Source: Paraphysomonas bandaiensis
Lineage: Eukaryota > Chrysophyceae
Reading direction: 5' to 3'
NCBI GenBank assembly: GCA_965644295.1
Contig: CBFFRP010000020.1
Coordinates: forward strand, 62,001 to 126,000
Length of the DNA: 64,000 nucleotides
In this document: one piece after another, positions 9,949-20,019 of the stretch
Layout of the letters: each line of letters opens with the position of its first letter
Numbering within the stretch: position 1 is the first letter of the stretch
The notes under the pieces: generated by a model
Told to the model about the DNA's origin: nothing
Database searches by the model: none
What the model saw: the letters and a program-made list of their open reading frames with translations, nothing else
Position numbers and translations under genes: made by a program

Positions 9949-11702
9949 TCAATAAAACGAAATATCTTTTGGTGCGGAGCTGACAGTAGTTCCGGTATCT
10001 TGACTCACCTCCAATGTGGACGGTGTTTCATGAAGTTCCCGCATTTGCATCTTCCTTGTGGTCATCTCACGAGAAGCAATATCTTTAAATGTTGGTCTCA
10101 TTGAACCTACAACTGGGCTAGTTTCCTTACCCAGAGATCTGGATGATCCATTCCCAGATGAAGCCAATGTCGACCTCCGGCTACTTTTCTCCACTGAACA
10201 GTCTTTATCACTAAATGATACACTTCCGTCAAACGAAGCACGTCTCTGGCTTCGCAATGCGGCAAGTGATGCTACATGCGCCACACTTTGATGGGGTCTT
10301 TCTCTATTGGTATCAGTGTGCCCTATAGTGCTCTGCGTCTGTGTTGACTGCAGAAGGAAACCTTTTTTCGGTAGCAAAGAAGAGCCATTGCGGCTTGTCA
10401 GACGAAAATCAGATGCAGCAAAAGTTAGGCGACTGCTCGTATCTGACTTAGAAGAGGCTGTGACGCGCAGCATTGAGCGAAAGAGCATGTCACACTCTTT
10501 TTCACAATTTTCCCTCATCCTAAGATAGAGCAACAGCAAAATATTAAAAATACATGCCCCTTAATATAGAGTGCACTCACGTGTCTACAGGTAAGGAGGA
10601 AGGTGATGAGTTCAGCGGGTTAGCTAAAAGGTAGAACAGAGATGATAGAGCACTAAAAACGACGACCATAAGACATAGTGTGAGGTAACCCCCGAACATA
10701 ATAGAAGAGTCATTTTCCCCCATGGCCCTGCCTACCACACCTGAGCTTATAACTACAACCTGCAGCACAAGACAGTAACATAACAATTTATATAACTGTT
10801 AACAGTATTACCTGTATATAAAAAGCGTGCAAAACAATGGACACTGCTTGCACCGCAATATATGGCAGGGGTGCCTCCACAAGTCCCAGCACTACCGAGG
10901 CTTCCTCACTTGCGCCAGCCAGATCACCTAGTGCTCTAGTAAGTGACACCTCTCCGCATAACCCGGCCGCCGCTAACCGATGTATCAGTACCCCACACCA
11001 CCCATACACAACTGATGGGCTGAGTTGTGGAAGTGCGGAAAGTAACAGCATTTCCTCTTCACTCAAGAGGCCTGTAGATTGCAAGTCCGATACGTTATTC
11101 TCCTTTCGAGCAACCTTGAACACAAGTGCGTATGCAAGGTTCACATATCGATATACTTGTCTTTGGGCTTCAAGCGCTTCTGCCTTGCTATCCTCCTCTA
11201 GTTTATAAGAATTGACAGAATGTGAAGCAGAGAGAGTTGCACACAAGTTTTGGGTTCTTGAAACAACCCGTTGCAGAGACTGCCGAACCCACCACCACCG
11301 ACATATCACCAACGACCCGAACACAACAATCACTAACGCACACGCTGAAGTGAGAGTAATATCCATCCACGACTCAGCCCGCATTGTGATACAGGAAGAC
11401 TGCATATTCGCATCACAACTATAGTATGCAAATACTGTTGTCAGACCGACAGAAAACAAAAGTGTTAACAATAATCGGAGACCGAGAGCAGAACTACGAT
11501 AAGGACTTAAAAAACCAAATTGAACAGTGAAAAATGGATCATAATATACTATACTACTTGATTTATCTGATGTTTCATATATAAGTCGTGTCTGAATGTA
11601 TTCCTTCAGAGATGAGAGATATCTTACGAGTACATTACGGCGGGATCTATCATAAGTGGGAGAATATATATTGAATGATGTTGATCGTGGTGAGTATGAC
11701 AT
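9949..11702 (-). CDS. Bestrophin-like anion channel
   Basis: Three exons, complement(10812..11702), complement(10581..10759) and complement(9949..10519), split by 52- and 61-nt GT-AG introns; 546 aa. The order of features follows bestrophins: a hydrophobic helix ending RWWW (bestrophin RWWNQY), YRYVNLAYALVFK (bestrophin RYANLGNVL), GLLSEEE before a helix (GFMTPAE), APLPYIAVQAVSIVLHAFY (IPLVYTQVVTVAVYSFF), then LLANPLNSSP in place of the Ca2+-clasp INPFGEDDDD. The acidic clasp is therefore missing, which argues against classic Ca2+ gating. The last 190 residues are Ser/Thr/Arg-rich with no fold seen. Bestrophins are pentameric chloride or bicarbonate channels. Similarity is distant but colinear along the whole membrane part. 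Confidence 0.68.
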
Positions 11703-12299
11703 TAGATGAATAGATTAATAAATATAATGTGATGGTATAGTAACTGGATGGGGTTACTAGTGTGTGTATGTATGTATATGAGTGTGTGTGTGTATGGGGG
11801 ATTAGTTAGACAAACAGGGTTATATACGGGACTAATAGAGGGCCTCCACACTCAGATATGAGGTTAGAACATTACCCTGATTGTTGGTAAAAGTGGTAAT
11901 GTATGGAGGAATAGTTTCGATCTCCAAGTGTTGAGATCTCTCTACATATATATATATATGCATGCATATATACATGTATGGGGAATACGCCGTACATCAA
12001 CATCCTCAGTGACTATCTAGATATGGGAACACGCCATTTTCACAAAAAAATATGAAATTTACACATCAAACACTCTGATTTCGAGAAGTTGATTTCGAAA
12101 ATTTGTGAAAAATCAATATACATTGTGTTTGATGTGTAAATTTCATACTTTTTGGTGAAAATTAGTGAAAAATCAATAGGAAGAGGACAATATCTATAGT
12201 TTGCATGCAAATACAGCAGTATATATATACACACATCTTCCCTATACTTTAAAACTCCTGCCACAGTAAACACACTACACTATCTCACAATCCCTACCC
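11703..12299. promoter_or_regulatory. Shared upstream region of bestrophin-like and PWWP-like genes
   Basis: 597 bp between divergent genes. It contains a TA/GT-rich part (11760-11960) and a foldback element (12037-12160) about 140 bp before the PWWP-like start codon. Confidence 0.45.
12037..12160. repeat. Foldback element with ~36-bp inverted arms
   Basis: The left arm carries TATGAAATTTACACATCAAA plus CAC; the right arm is its reverse complement (12126-12148) and the match continues outward through TTTTCAC with about two mismatches over 36 bp. The loop is about 55 bp. The arms are unlike the other inverted-repeat families of the window. Confidence 0.85.
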
Positions 12300-13193
12300 A
12301 TGGAACTATCAATTAATGATTCTATTGATATCCTTGATGAAAATGATGTTTATTGTCCTGCTACTGTGATACAAACATGTCCTTTAAAGATACGATATAC
12401 AGGATGGGGGGATGAATGGGATGAGATTGTTACTGATTATACACGTATATCACCCGCTGAAACGCATGTGATACCATGTAAATGTTGGGTTAAATATAAT
12501 AAAAATTTAATGCATTGGCCAAGTATACTGTATATACGTACACCCTTACAAGGGAGTGAGATTGCTATACCATATTTAAAAGAAGAGAGAAACGTGTTTG
12601 TTCGTCCGATTGGATGCAAATCATTTAAATGTATACAAGGATATGCTTCTGGTGTATGGGTAAAAGCAACTAATGTATGGCCATTTAATTATAAACTTGC
12701 TCGAAGATGGCAAGAGAGAGGTATGAGTCATAAGCGTTGGGCGGGAGAGTTTAAGGTTGCATTCGATGAATTAAATTATTCCTCTTATAAGGCAATTAAT
12801 TTCGAATTTGATGGGACTTATGCTATTTTTCCGAATAAACGTAAAGCCAACGCAGCCAACAACGACGGTACGAAGCGAAGTGCAAATGAGAAGCGCGCAA
12901 AGTTGCACGAATTCTCCAAACGTGCGCTGCCTCTTGTTGCACCGGTAATTGAAAGCTGCATTCCAACTTCAGATGTTTCGAACGTCTTAAACGAAAGTTT
13001 GCTAAGCTATTATAGTAAGAGTACATTGGAACGTAGCTCAAGCCCAGACTTTCGTATTACGAATTACTTCGATGAGATATTTGGCCCTGAGTTAGCTGCT
13101 ATAGATGAATGGTTACATGTTGACGATGCTTCAGGAATAGGAAATATCAGGAAGCCTGAAGAAACTAGTAAAATTGAAATAAAAAGAAGATGA
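12300..13193 (+). CDS. Chromatin-reader-like protein (Tudor/chromo-barrel plus PWWP-like)
   Basis: Intronless, 297 aa. The first 55 residues (DILDENDVYCPATVIQ, then IRYTGWGDEWDEIV) have the Tudor-knot or chromo-barrel pattern, with the signature GWxxxWDEWV-type strand. Next, CWVKYNKNLMHWPSILY starts a PWWP-like domain (HWPS in place of PWWP), continuing to about 130. A basic stretch (about 182-205, rich in Lys/Arg) could be a nuclear signal. The last third is unique. Both folds usually read methylated histone tails or bind DNA, so a nuclear chromatin role is likely but inferred. Codon use shifts from AT-rich to more balanced after about 12830. Confidence 0.55.
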   Translation: MELSINDSIDILDENDVYCPATVIQTCPLKIRYTGWGDEWDEIVTDYTRISPAETHVIPCKCWVKYNKNLMHWPSILYIRTPLQGSEIAIPYLKEERNVFVRPIGCKSFKCIQGYASGVWVKATNVWPFNYKLARRWQERGMSHKRWAGEFKVAFDELNYSSYKAINFEFDGTYAIFPNKRKANAANNDGTKRSANEKRAKLHEFSKRALPLVAPVIESCIPTSDVSNVLNESLLSYYSKSTLERSSSPDFRITNYFDEIFGPELAAIDEWLHVDDASGIGNIRKPEETSKIEIKRR

Positions 13194-14316
13194 AGTTATG
13201 TTGGTATCGGCTACTATTTTCTCCGTCGAAGTGTATTATCCCATTTGAATTATAAATAGATTTCGTGTTATATTTTTTCTATGACGTTATACAGCTCTGT
13301 TAAAGTAATAGTAATCTGGTAACTGCTAAATGTCTAAATATTCGTTGATTTAGTGAATGTCTTATTATTAGCAATTAGCGTGTAAGAGTCAGAACTAAAG
13401 TAGCAAAACAAATTTAACTAACTCTATAGTGCGTAACTCTCATATCCTACAATTTCGCGCTACGAAGCTGCTTGTGCGTCACCGCAAGATGCAACCACTT
13501 TCGCTCTCTGCCCTTAAGGTGAAAATCCCGGCTGCTTAACTTCAGCAGGCAGCCCAATACCCCTGATGCCTTGAAGTGAGCCCATTCCCTGATGCATGTT
13601 TATTCGTCAAGGCCCAATGATGTCTTCACAAGTGACCCTTGTACCACACAAGCATTTAGGTTTTGAGTGGGCAGAACAATATATTCTGACTATAGACTAT
13701 AGACTATACAGCTCACGTTAGTTTCCCGGGGAAATATCTCCTGCAGTTATTCCCCAGAGCACCACAAAAATGTGCGAGGCCGACACTTTTGAGGAGGAAT
13801 TAAACCCACGCGAGCAGAAGTTGCCGCCACAACCACATTCACTGAGCCGACCCCACGTTTTCACTATATTGGCGCCACACAATAATTCGCCGGGATTATA
13901 CACTACACTGGGCCACGCCCCCAGAATGGACAATATTCAAATGCGCAGGAGGAGGAGACATCGCTCATCTTTAAAATGAGTGAATATCAGAAAACTGAAA
14001 AATGATTCAGATACATGGTGCTCATACATATATGCATTGGAGATATATATAAGTAGATAATTAGGTACGAGAGGGGAGAGGGTTGTATTTCATTATAGTT
14101 GCTGGCGAATCATGCCCTAAACTGTGTGATACTTGATTGTAAAAGCGAAAGGAACGTGAAATGAAACACACCGCACTTAAAAGTCAAATTGTTTAATTTA
14201 TGTATTATATTAATCATGTGGAAATTATAAATTAGAATTAATAGCCACTGAAGTGCACCGTAGTGTCAATTCAAGGGGGCTTCACTAATCGCAATCAATT
14301 AATAGGCGCATATGAA
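13194..14316. other. Convergent gap with a dispersed repeat
   Basis: Between the tail-to-tail PWWP-like and sulfatase genes. The central part is a repeat shared with 55100-55455. ORFs at 13718-13979 overlap each other on both strands and match nothing I know. Confidence 0.5.
13340..13760 (+). repeat. Dispersed repeat, copy A
   Basis: Shares a long, diverged but colinear match with the reverse complement of 55100-55455. Shared blocks include GCGTGTAAGAGTC, CTGCTTGTGCGTCACCGCAA, CCTTAAGGTGAA, AGGCAGCCCA and GGGGAAATATCTCC. It is more GC-rich than its surroundings. Possibly part of an old transposon or LTR; no terminal repeats identified. Confidence 0.75.
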
Positions 14317-16462
14317 TTAGAGATCCAGGTCGCAAGTGACGTAATAGTCGTATTGATCTTCCACTCCAAGTCCCCCCATGAACCCTGTCGCGCTACTAGA
14401 GAGCGTGGTGTCATCACTAACTGGTGGGAACACCGGTGGGGGTACAGGGCATTTGAAAGTGGAGAAAAGGGGAGAGTCTAGAGGCAGCCAACACCCTAGT
14501 GGGGACGGAGGTGAGTCCAAAACAGGTGGAAATTGAGTCAGTTGAGACGGCGCACTTGTAACTTGCATTAAAAGAGTCCTCAAACGCAGATAGTTCAAGA
14601 TTATTGTAGTTTTGATATCAGAGCTTTCTGCAAGGTTTGTCGTCTCGTAAGGGTCTTCTGATAGATTAAACAGAAACTCTCCTTCAGGCTCATACGTATC
14701 ACCCAACGAACTCACAGCAATAAACTCAACAACTGAGGGGTTAAGAAGGTATTTCCAGGTAGATCCAAAGATAATCTCAATGTAGGCAGAATAGTACCCT
14801 AAAGACTCTGAGGCGGAGTTTAGGGCAATAGAGCGTCGCAGCATGGGTAGGCCAGTGGACAAAGATTTCCAGTGGTTGTAGCCATCAAACGTCCCAGGGG
14901 GAGTAGACACACCAGCATATCCCAACAAAGTCGGCAGAACGTCGGATACATCGAAGAGGTCATCACGAGTCGGAGTGAGATGACGGATTCCACGTAGTCC
15001 ATTACCGTACATGAAAGCAGGAACATGAATGCCACCTGAAGACAATACAATTAGTAACATATTTAAAGTCCCAGAAAAATATTAAGATACCTTCAAATAC
15101 AGCTCCTTTTTGGGAGCGAAAGGGTGCGTTTACTGATCCAGCCTGCTCTAACCCCCCGTTATCAGAGTGATAGACAAACAGTGTAGACCCAATCATGCGA
15201 TTGGCTGTGAGGGCAAGTAAAACTCTGAGTGTCGCGATGTCAACAGAGGCCACCATGCCGCAGAGTTGCTGTCTGAAATAGGGCTGGACCGCTGCTGGTG
15301 TTCCTTCAGAAACGCCCTCACAAAGATCGAAAAGCTTTTGTGGAACATGCAGTGGAGTGTGTGGACCGTTAAAATGAAGATGCATCAGCATGGGTTTACT
15401 GTTGTCATGCTTGACAATAGCATCCACCGCTTTATCAGCAAGTATATCAGTCACGTATTTATCTAGATCCTCGACATAAGGCGTGCCATTTTCATTGAGA
15501 TCGTAAGCATTTGCATAGGTGCAATTTTCTGCAAATACAGGCATGTGATTGTTTTCCTCCGTTCCCTGGCACATCAGCCCGAGGTCCTTTTTGTAGTAAC
15601 CAATAGCACCCCCAGTAAGTCCAAAATAGTAGTCATATCCCCGTGCGTTAGCAGTTAAGTTCATATATTTGTTTCCGAGATGCCATTTTCTATACATACG
15701 ATACATCCAGATAAGTAAAATATATATAACCTATATTAATTGAGTGATATCGTACCCGATAAAGTATGTGGTGTAGTCGGCTTCTTTGAAGTAGTTCCCG
15801 GCGGTAGGGAGGTTTAAAGGCAGAGATCTACTCTCACCTGGAATAATTGCACCATCCTACATACAAGTATGAACAAGATCTAATATAAAAAAAGAACCAT
15901 GTGATTATCACAGTTTACAGTACATAAAACAAACATTACATCAAAAATAAGCAGCTAATGCATATTCTGGAGCTAACTAACCTGCAATCCTGTCTTTGTG
16001 ACAGCACGCCCTGTTAAGAGAGAGGCACGGGTGGGACTGCAGGTGCACTGAGATGCAAATATTATGTACAACAGAAACTAAATATAAGACGAACTGAACC
16101 TGAACATAGAAATTATTCAGTTTTATTCCTTCATTAGCCATAAAATCCGCAGTAGGGCTCACAAAAGTAGGATCATTATAGCCGATATCCATCCATCCCA
16201 TATCATCCGTTAATATAGTAACAATATGCTTACGAGAGCTGTTAGTTACACTATTAATAGCATATTCATGTATATCTTCAAGAAGATAAGAGAGTTTAGA
16301 TGATCTTTCATGAGATTGTTGTTTACTTTTAATATGATCTGAATATAGTGATAAGAGTGCATTAGGATCATTATAAAGTGAGTTTGCACGTGATATAATA
16401 TCACTACTATGGGTTAAAGGGATAGAAATGAGGTATATCCATAGAGATAATAGATAGAACAT
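14317..16462 (-). CDS. Secreted arylsulfatase (arylsulfatase B-like)
   Basis: Hydrolyses sulfate esters, probably on polysaccharide. Five exons: complement(16100..16462), (15982..16047), (15756..15856), (15091..15689), (14317..15035); 615 aa. MFYLLSLWIYLISIP at the start is a signal peptide. The metal-site TDDMGWMDIGY lies at 85-95. CTCSPTR (122-128) is the sulfatase C-x-P-x-R signature, so Cys124 should become formylglycine. GKWHLG and FNGPHTPLH also match the arylsulfatase B group, as does the block VYHSDNGG. All splice junctions keep frame and restore these motifs, e.g. FIG/KWHLG across exons 3-4. A maturing FGE enzyme must exist elsewhere. Head to head with the two-pore channel gene. Confidence 0.92.
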
Positions 16463-17273
16463 TGTATGAATATATGGAGGTGGATAGGTGAGTTATATGA
16501 TGAGATAGTAGTGTATGTATGTCTAGTTAAGGGGTAGAGGAGGGTAGATGTGAGGAGAGGAGAGAGTGCACTAGTATATGTATGTATGGACCATATGGGT
16601 AGAACGTGGATATGAAGTCGAAGTGTCAAAGGGCATAAGGGTTTGATTTTAGCTATAGGCTACAATATAGGTATACATACATACAGCGATATCCAAGTAG
16701 TACAATACTTCAACTTCGTACTGTGACACAGTGTCCAGTGCAACTACTACGTAGAAACTGCTGATCTTTCGACTACGGTGCACTCGCGTTTTATGATAAC
16801 CCACATGTACCAAAGCAAAAAAAACGTTTTCTATATAAACCAGGGAGTTTTATAAAAAGCCCCGTTTTTGTACTCTGTTCAGCTGTGTATAAAGTCTTAT
16901 TAGGGCCCGTTCGGTTCATCCAATGGTGGATTTTTATTTCTGAGGCTTTTATTTAGAAAATCTGCAATTTTATCTTGAAGTGGACATTTTACATGATGTG
17001 GGAACTCTTTCGTGTTGAAACCGCAGTATTTCGATTACTAAAATGAACTTTTTCACGTTTTTTAATGATTTTTAGCCTTTCTCTTCTCTACAGAGAGTTC
17101 CCACATCTTCTTGTACGTATATATATGTACAGCGTATCGTATATAGAGCTTGTACTGTACATGCGTCTCTCTATCACATGTCTGTATGTATGTATGTATG
17201 GATCTGGATATGGGTCACTATGTAGTTGCATTGATCTATTAAACCATAGACCATACTAACTATAATCCATATA
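16463..17273. promoter_or_regulatory. Shared upstream region of sulfatase and two-pore channel
   Basis: 811 bp between divergent genes. A 14-bp inverted repeat GATGTGGGAACTCT (16995) / AGAGTTCCCACATC (17092) brackets a 110-bp AT-rich stretch, and TAGGGCCCGTTCGG near 16902 looks like a hAT-type end. A small degraded element may sit at 16900-17110. No coding sequence seen. Confidence 0.4.
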
Positions 17274-19156
17274 ATGACATTTGGATTTATCAATAAGGTG
17301 TTTCCGAATCTACAGCATCACTGGGAGTGTGAGATCATCATCTACTGGTATATCCCTGTATATATATGTACATCTATCTCTATATACGTGTATATGTATA
17401 TCTCTCTATATATACGTATATATGACTCATATTACCTATCAAAAGGGTGCTGTGGATGACTGTAGGGACACTCTTTTATGCCATTCATGCAGATCTTGGT
17501 TACATGAGAGGATTCTATATGGCAGGTGAGGGAATCATATGATTGACATGCATATATAAGTATATACGCTTATGGCTATATGCATGTATATACAGTGAAT
17601 GTAGGGTATAGTATTGGATGGGGATTTCCTGTAGAGCCTAATGGATCAACGAAGATATTCTCAGTATGTTATGTACTTGTGGGGGCATCAGCGATTGCAT
17701 ATGGTGTGGCCTTAATATATATAATATACTATAGGAGTTTACGTATGTTTTAGGATTGAGTATATTTGCTGAGCTGATGCTATCAAAACAAAAATCGTGG
17801 TTTACTGATGCATTGAATAAAGAATCATTTTTAGCCGCAAAGCAACAAAAGAGTTTATGGATGCGCTCGTATATGTGGTTTTCTTACAGATTTCAGAGGG
17901 TGTTTCCCATAGTGCTTTGGCTCATCTGGCTATCTGTTGGAGCTGTTGTGTCGTATATATATGTGGAAGACTGGTATTCCTATGAGAGTGTGTATTTCGC
18001 CGTATCTTCACTGTCTACGGGAGGGTTGTGGGCTATTCCAGAAAATTCTACTGATATTGCTTATCTGTTTGGTATAAAGTGTGCAATGTGAAAGTATGAC
18101 GTAACTTCTGTGCAGTTGGCTTGTATGCCGCTATAGGAGTTCCATTAATGGCTTATGCAATGGTTTACCAAAACATATACTTACTTCACAACAATAATTT
18201 TTGATATGATCTTTAGGGAAATCTTGCTTCTCTCCTGTTGAAAGGACCTCAAGTAGATGTTGTAGGGCTCATCAATGCTAAAGTATCTGCCAATGACCTC
18301 CTAATGATGCAAAAATTTGGTCTTGAGAACAGTGATGGTAATATCGATAAGGCTGAGTTTATTACGCTCTGTATGCTTCGTCTGGGGGCAGTTGATCCTG
18401 AGCTTGTAGCAGCAATTGTAAACCGATATGATGAGCTCGATGTTTCGAAAGATGGAGTACTTAGCTACAAGGAGTTGCTAGAGGTTGGTACATTTAGAAA
18501 CTATAATCTATATGACACTTTGTGATATTATGTAATATCAGGAAAATAGAAGTATTCGCAAGTCTACATCGAGAAGCCTTCAAGAAAAGCCGATATCTAG
18601 TGAAACTTCTCCCCCCATATATAAAAAAGGTTTGGATAGGTTAGAAAAAGACCTGGCACTGGGCCAGATGGTCGTGAACCGGCTGGAGCAGAGGAGGGTG
18701 GAAAGACTACGAGAAAGGTCGCTTATAAGGAATGTAGAATCATTTCATCGTTCTACGATTTCGAATAGCGTACCTAAGCGCGTGAGAATTAAAAGGTCCC
18801 AACAAGTTGGCGATGAGATAATGCTAGCCCAACAGCATAGAGGAGCAAAGTCTGTGCGTAGTGGTAATTTAAGGGGGGTAGGAAGCTCATTTCGACAAAT
18901 CGCGCCACTCTCTTCAGACGAAATGGATCCAATTCAGTGCCACAGCAGTGAAGAGCGTAAGGATGAGAACGAGGGTATCAGCGTAGCTGGAATGTTCGCC
19001 CCAATATCAGTTCCAGAACACATCACTGGAAATACTATTAAAACTGGTGGAAGTGAAAGCAGCCGTGACTTCAAGAGATGCAGAACTAAAGGACAAGATG
19101 ATAATAAACTGACTGCAAAAGCTAGTGAAAATTTGTTTTTTGATGTCATGGTATGA
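17274..19156 (+). CDS. Two-pore-domain cation channel with EF-hands and non-canonical filters
   Basis: Seven exons: 17274..17347, 17446..17525, 17596..17703, 17754..18071, 18116..18162, 18217..18483, 18542..19156; 502 aa. Architecture is helix (EIIIYWVLWMTVGTLFYA)-pore-helix twice, as in TPK/K2P potassium channels. Pore 1 reads NVGYSIGWG (53-61) and pore 2 SSLSTGGLWAIP (about 172-183), where potassium channels have T-V-G-Y/F-G. After the last helix, one good EF-hand loop (DVSKDGVLSYKE, 284-295) follows a weaker one lacking Asp at position 1 (245-256). So Ca2+ control is likely, as in plant TPKs. The C-terminal 200 residues are basic and disordered. Ion selectivity cannot be assumed. Exon 1 was chosen because only donor G|GTATATCC keeps frame. 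Confidence 0.78.
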
Positions 19157-20019
19157 TTGTCTCACTGATTTTGTGTGGAATGTGCTTTATATGTGTATAG
19201 CATATATATCACCTGTGTTGTTTTTTAAATAGGACAATAGTTGTTGGTTTCCCGTTTGTATTATAGACGATGTTTGTAAACTCTTTTGTTGTATATGCGA
19301 TTTATAAAAAAAATTTCTTCTGATAGGAATGTTTTGTGTTTTGTGGGGCAGTTAGGTGTTGCTAAAACTAAAATATAGGTAGTCTATTGAGTTTTGCAGT
19401 TTAAGAACAATTAAAAGCTAGAATTCTACGGTAATTCAATTATGACTGTTACTTAAAGAATACTGTAGTGTGTAGTGATTGAAAGCATTATGAGAGCTAA
19501 CGTCATGATTGCAATCGTACTAGAGAAAACTGAAATATATTGACTGTTTAAGTTCGTGATACTTACATATTTTCAAATAATTGTCATTTATTTAAATTGA
19601 AATGTTAAAATTGGGACAGCAAATCAAGGTTTAACCCATCCTAGTATTTAGAATCTGGATATAGTTATTTATAGTTTAAAATGCTAACTCGTATAAAGTG
19701 TTTGCTGATTTCACATCATTATTCGGTAATATTATCATTATTATTTCGAATATTATTATTACGGCATATTTATGTATATCTTGAATTCGGTTGAGACCTA
19801 AACCATAAAGTAAAAGAGTCACGTGCTACTCATTTACGATTTCATATTTCAGTGTGGTACTCTAATTTCTCTATATCGTACTTGAATTAAACAATATTCG
19901 ACAATTTAAACGATACTACACGCTATAATTTCACATAACACACTTTACATTTTAGATAAAATCGTGTTCTATTTAAACTAGCTTTCCGCGGTCTTCACCA
20001 GAAGAGAACATAGGCAATG
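19157..20019. other. Convergent gap, nothing recognised
   Basis: About 860 bp of AT-rich sequence between tail-to-tail genes. No ORF of note, no repeat shared with the rest of the window. Confidence 0.4.

Noticed and set aside
13718-13979. Two ~70-aa ORFs on opposite strands
   Set aside because: They overlap each other and the dispersed repeat; no family resemblance.
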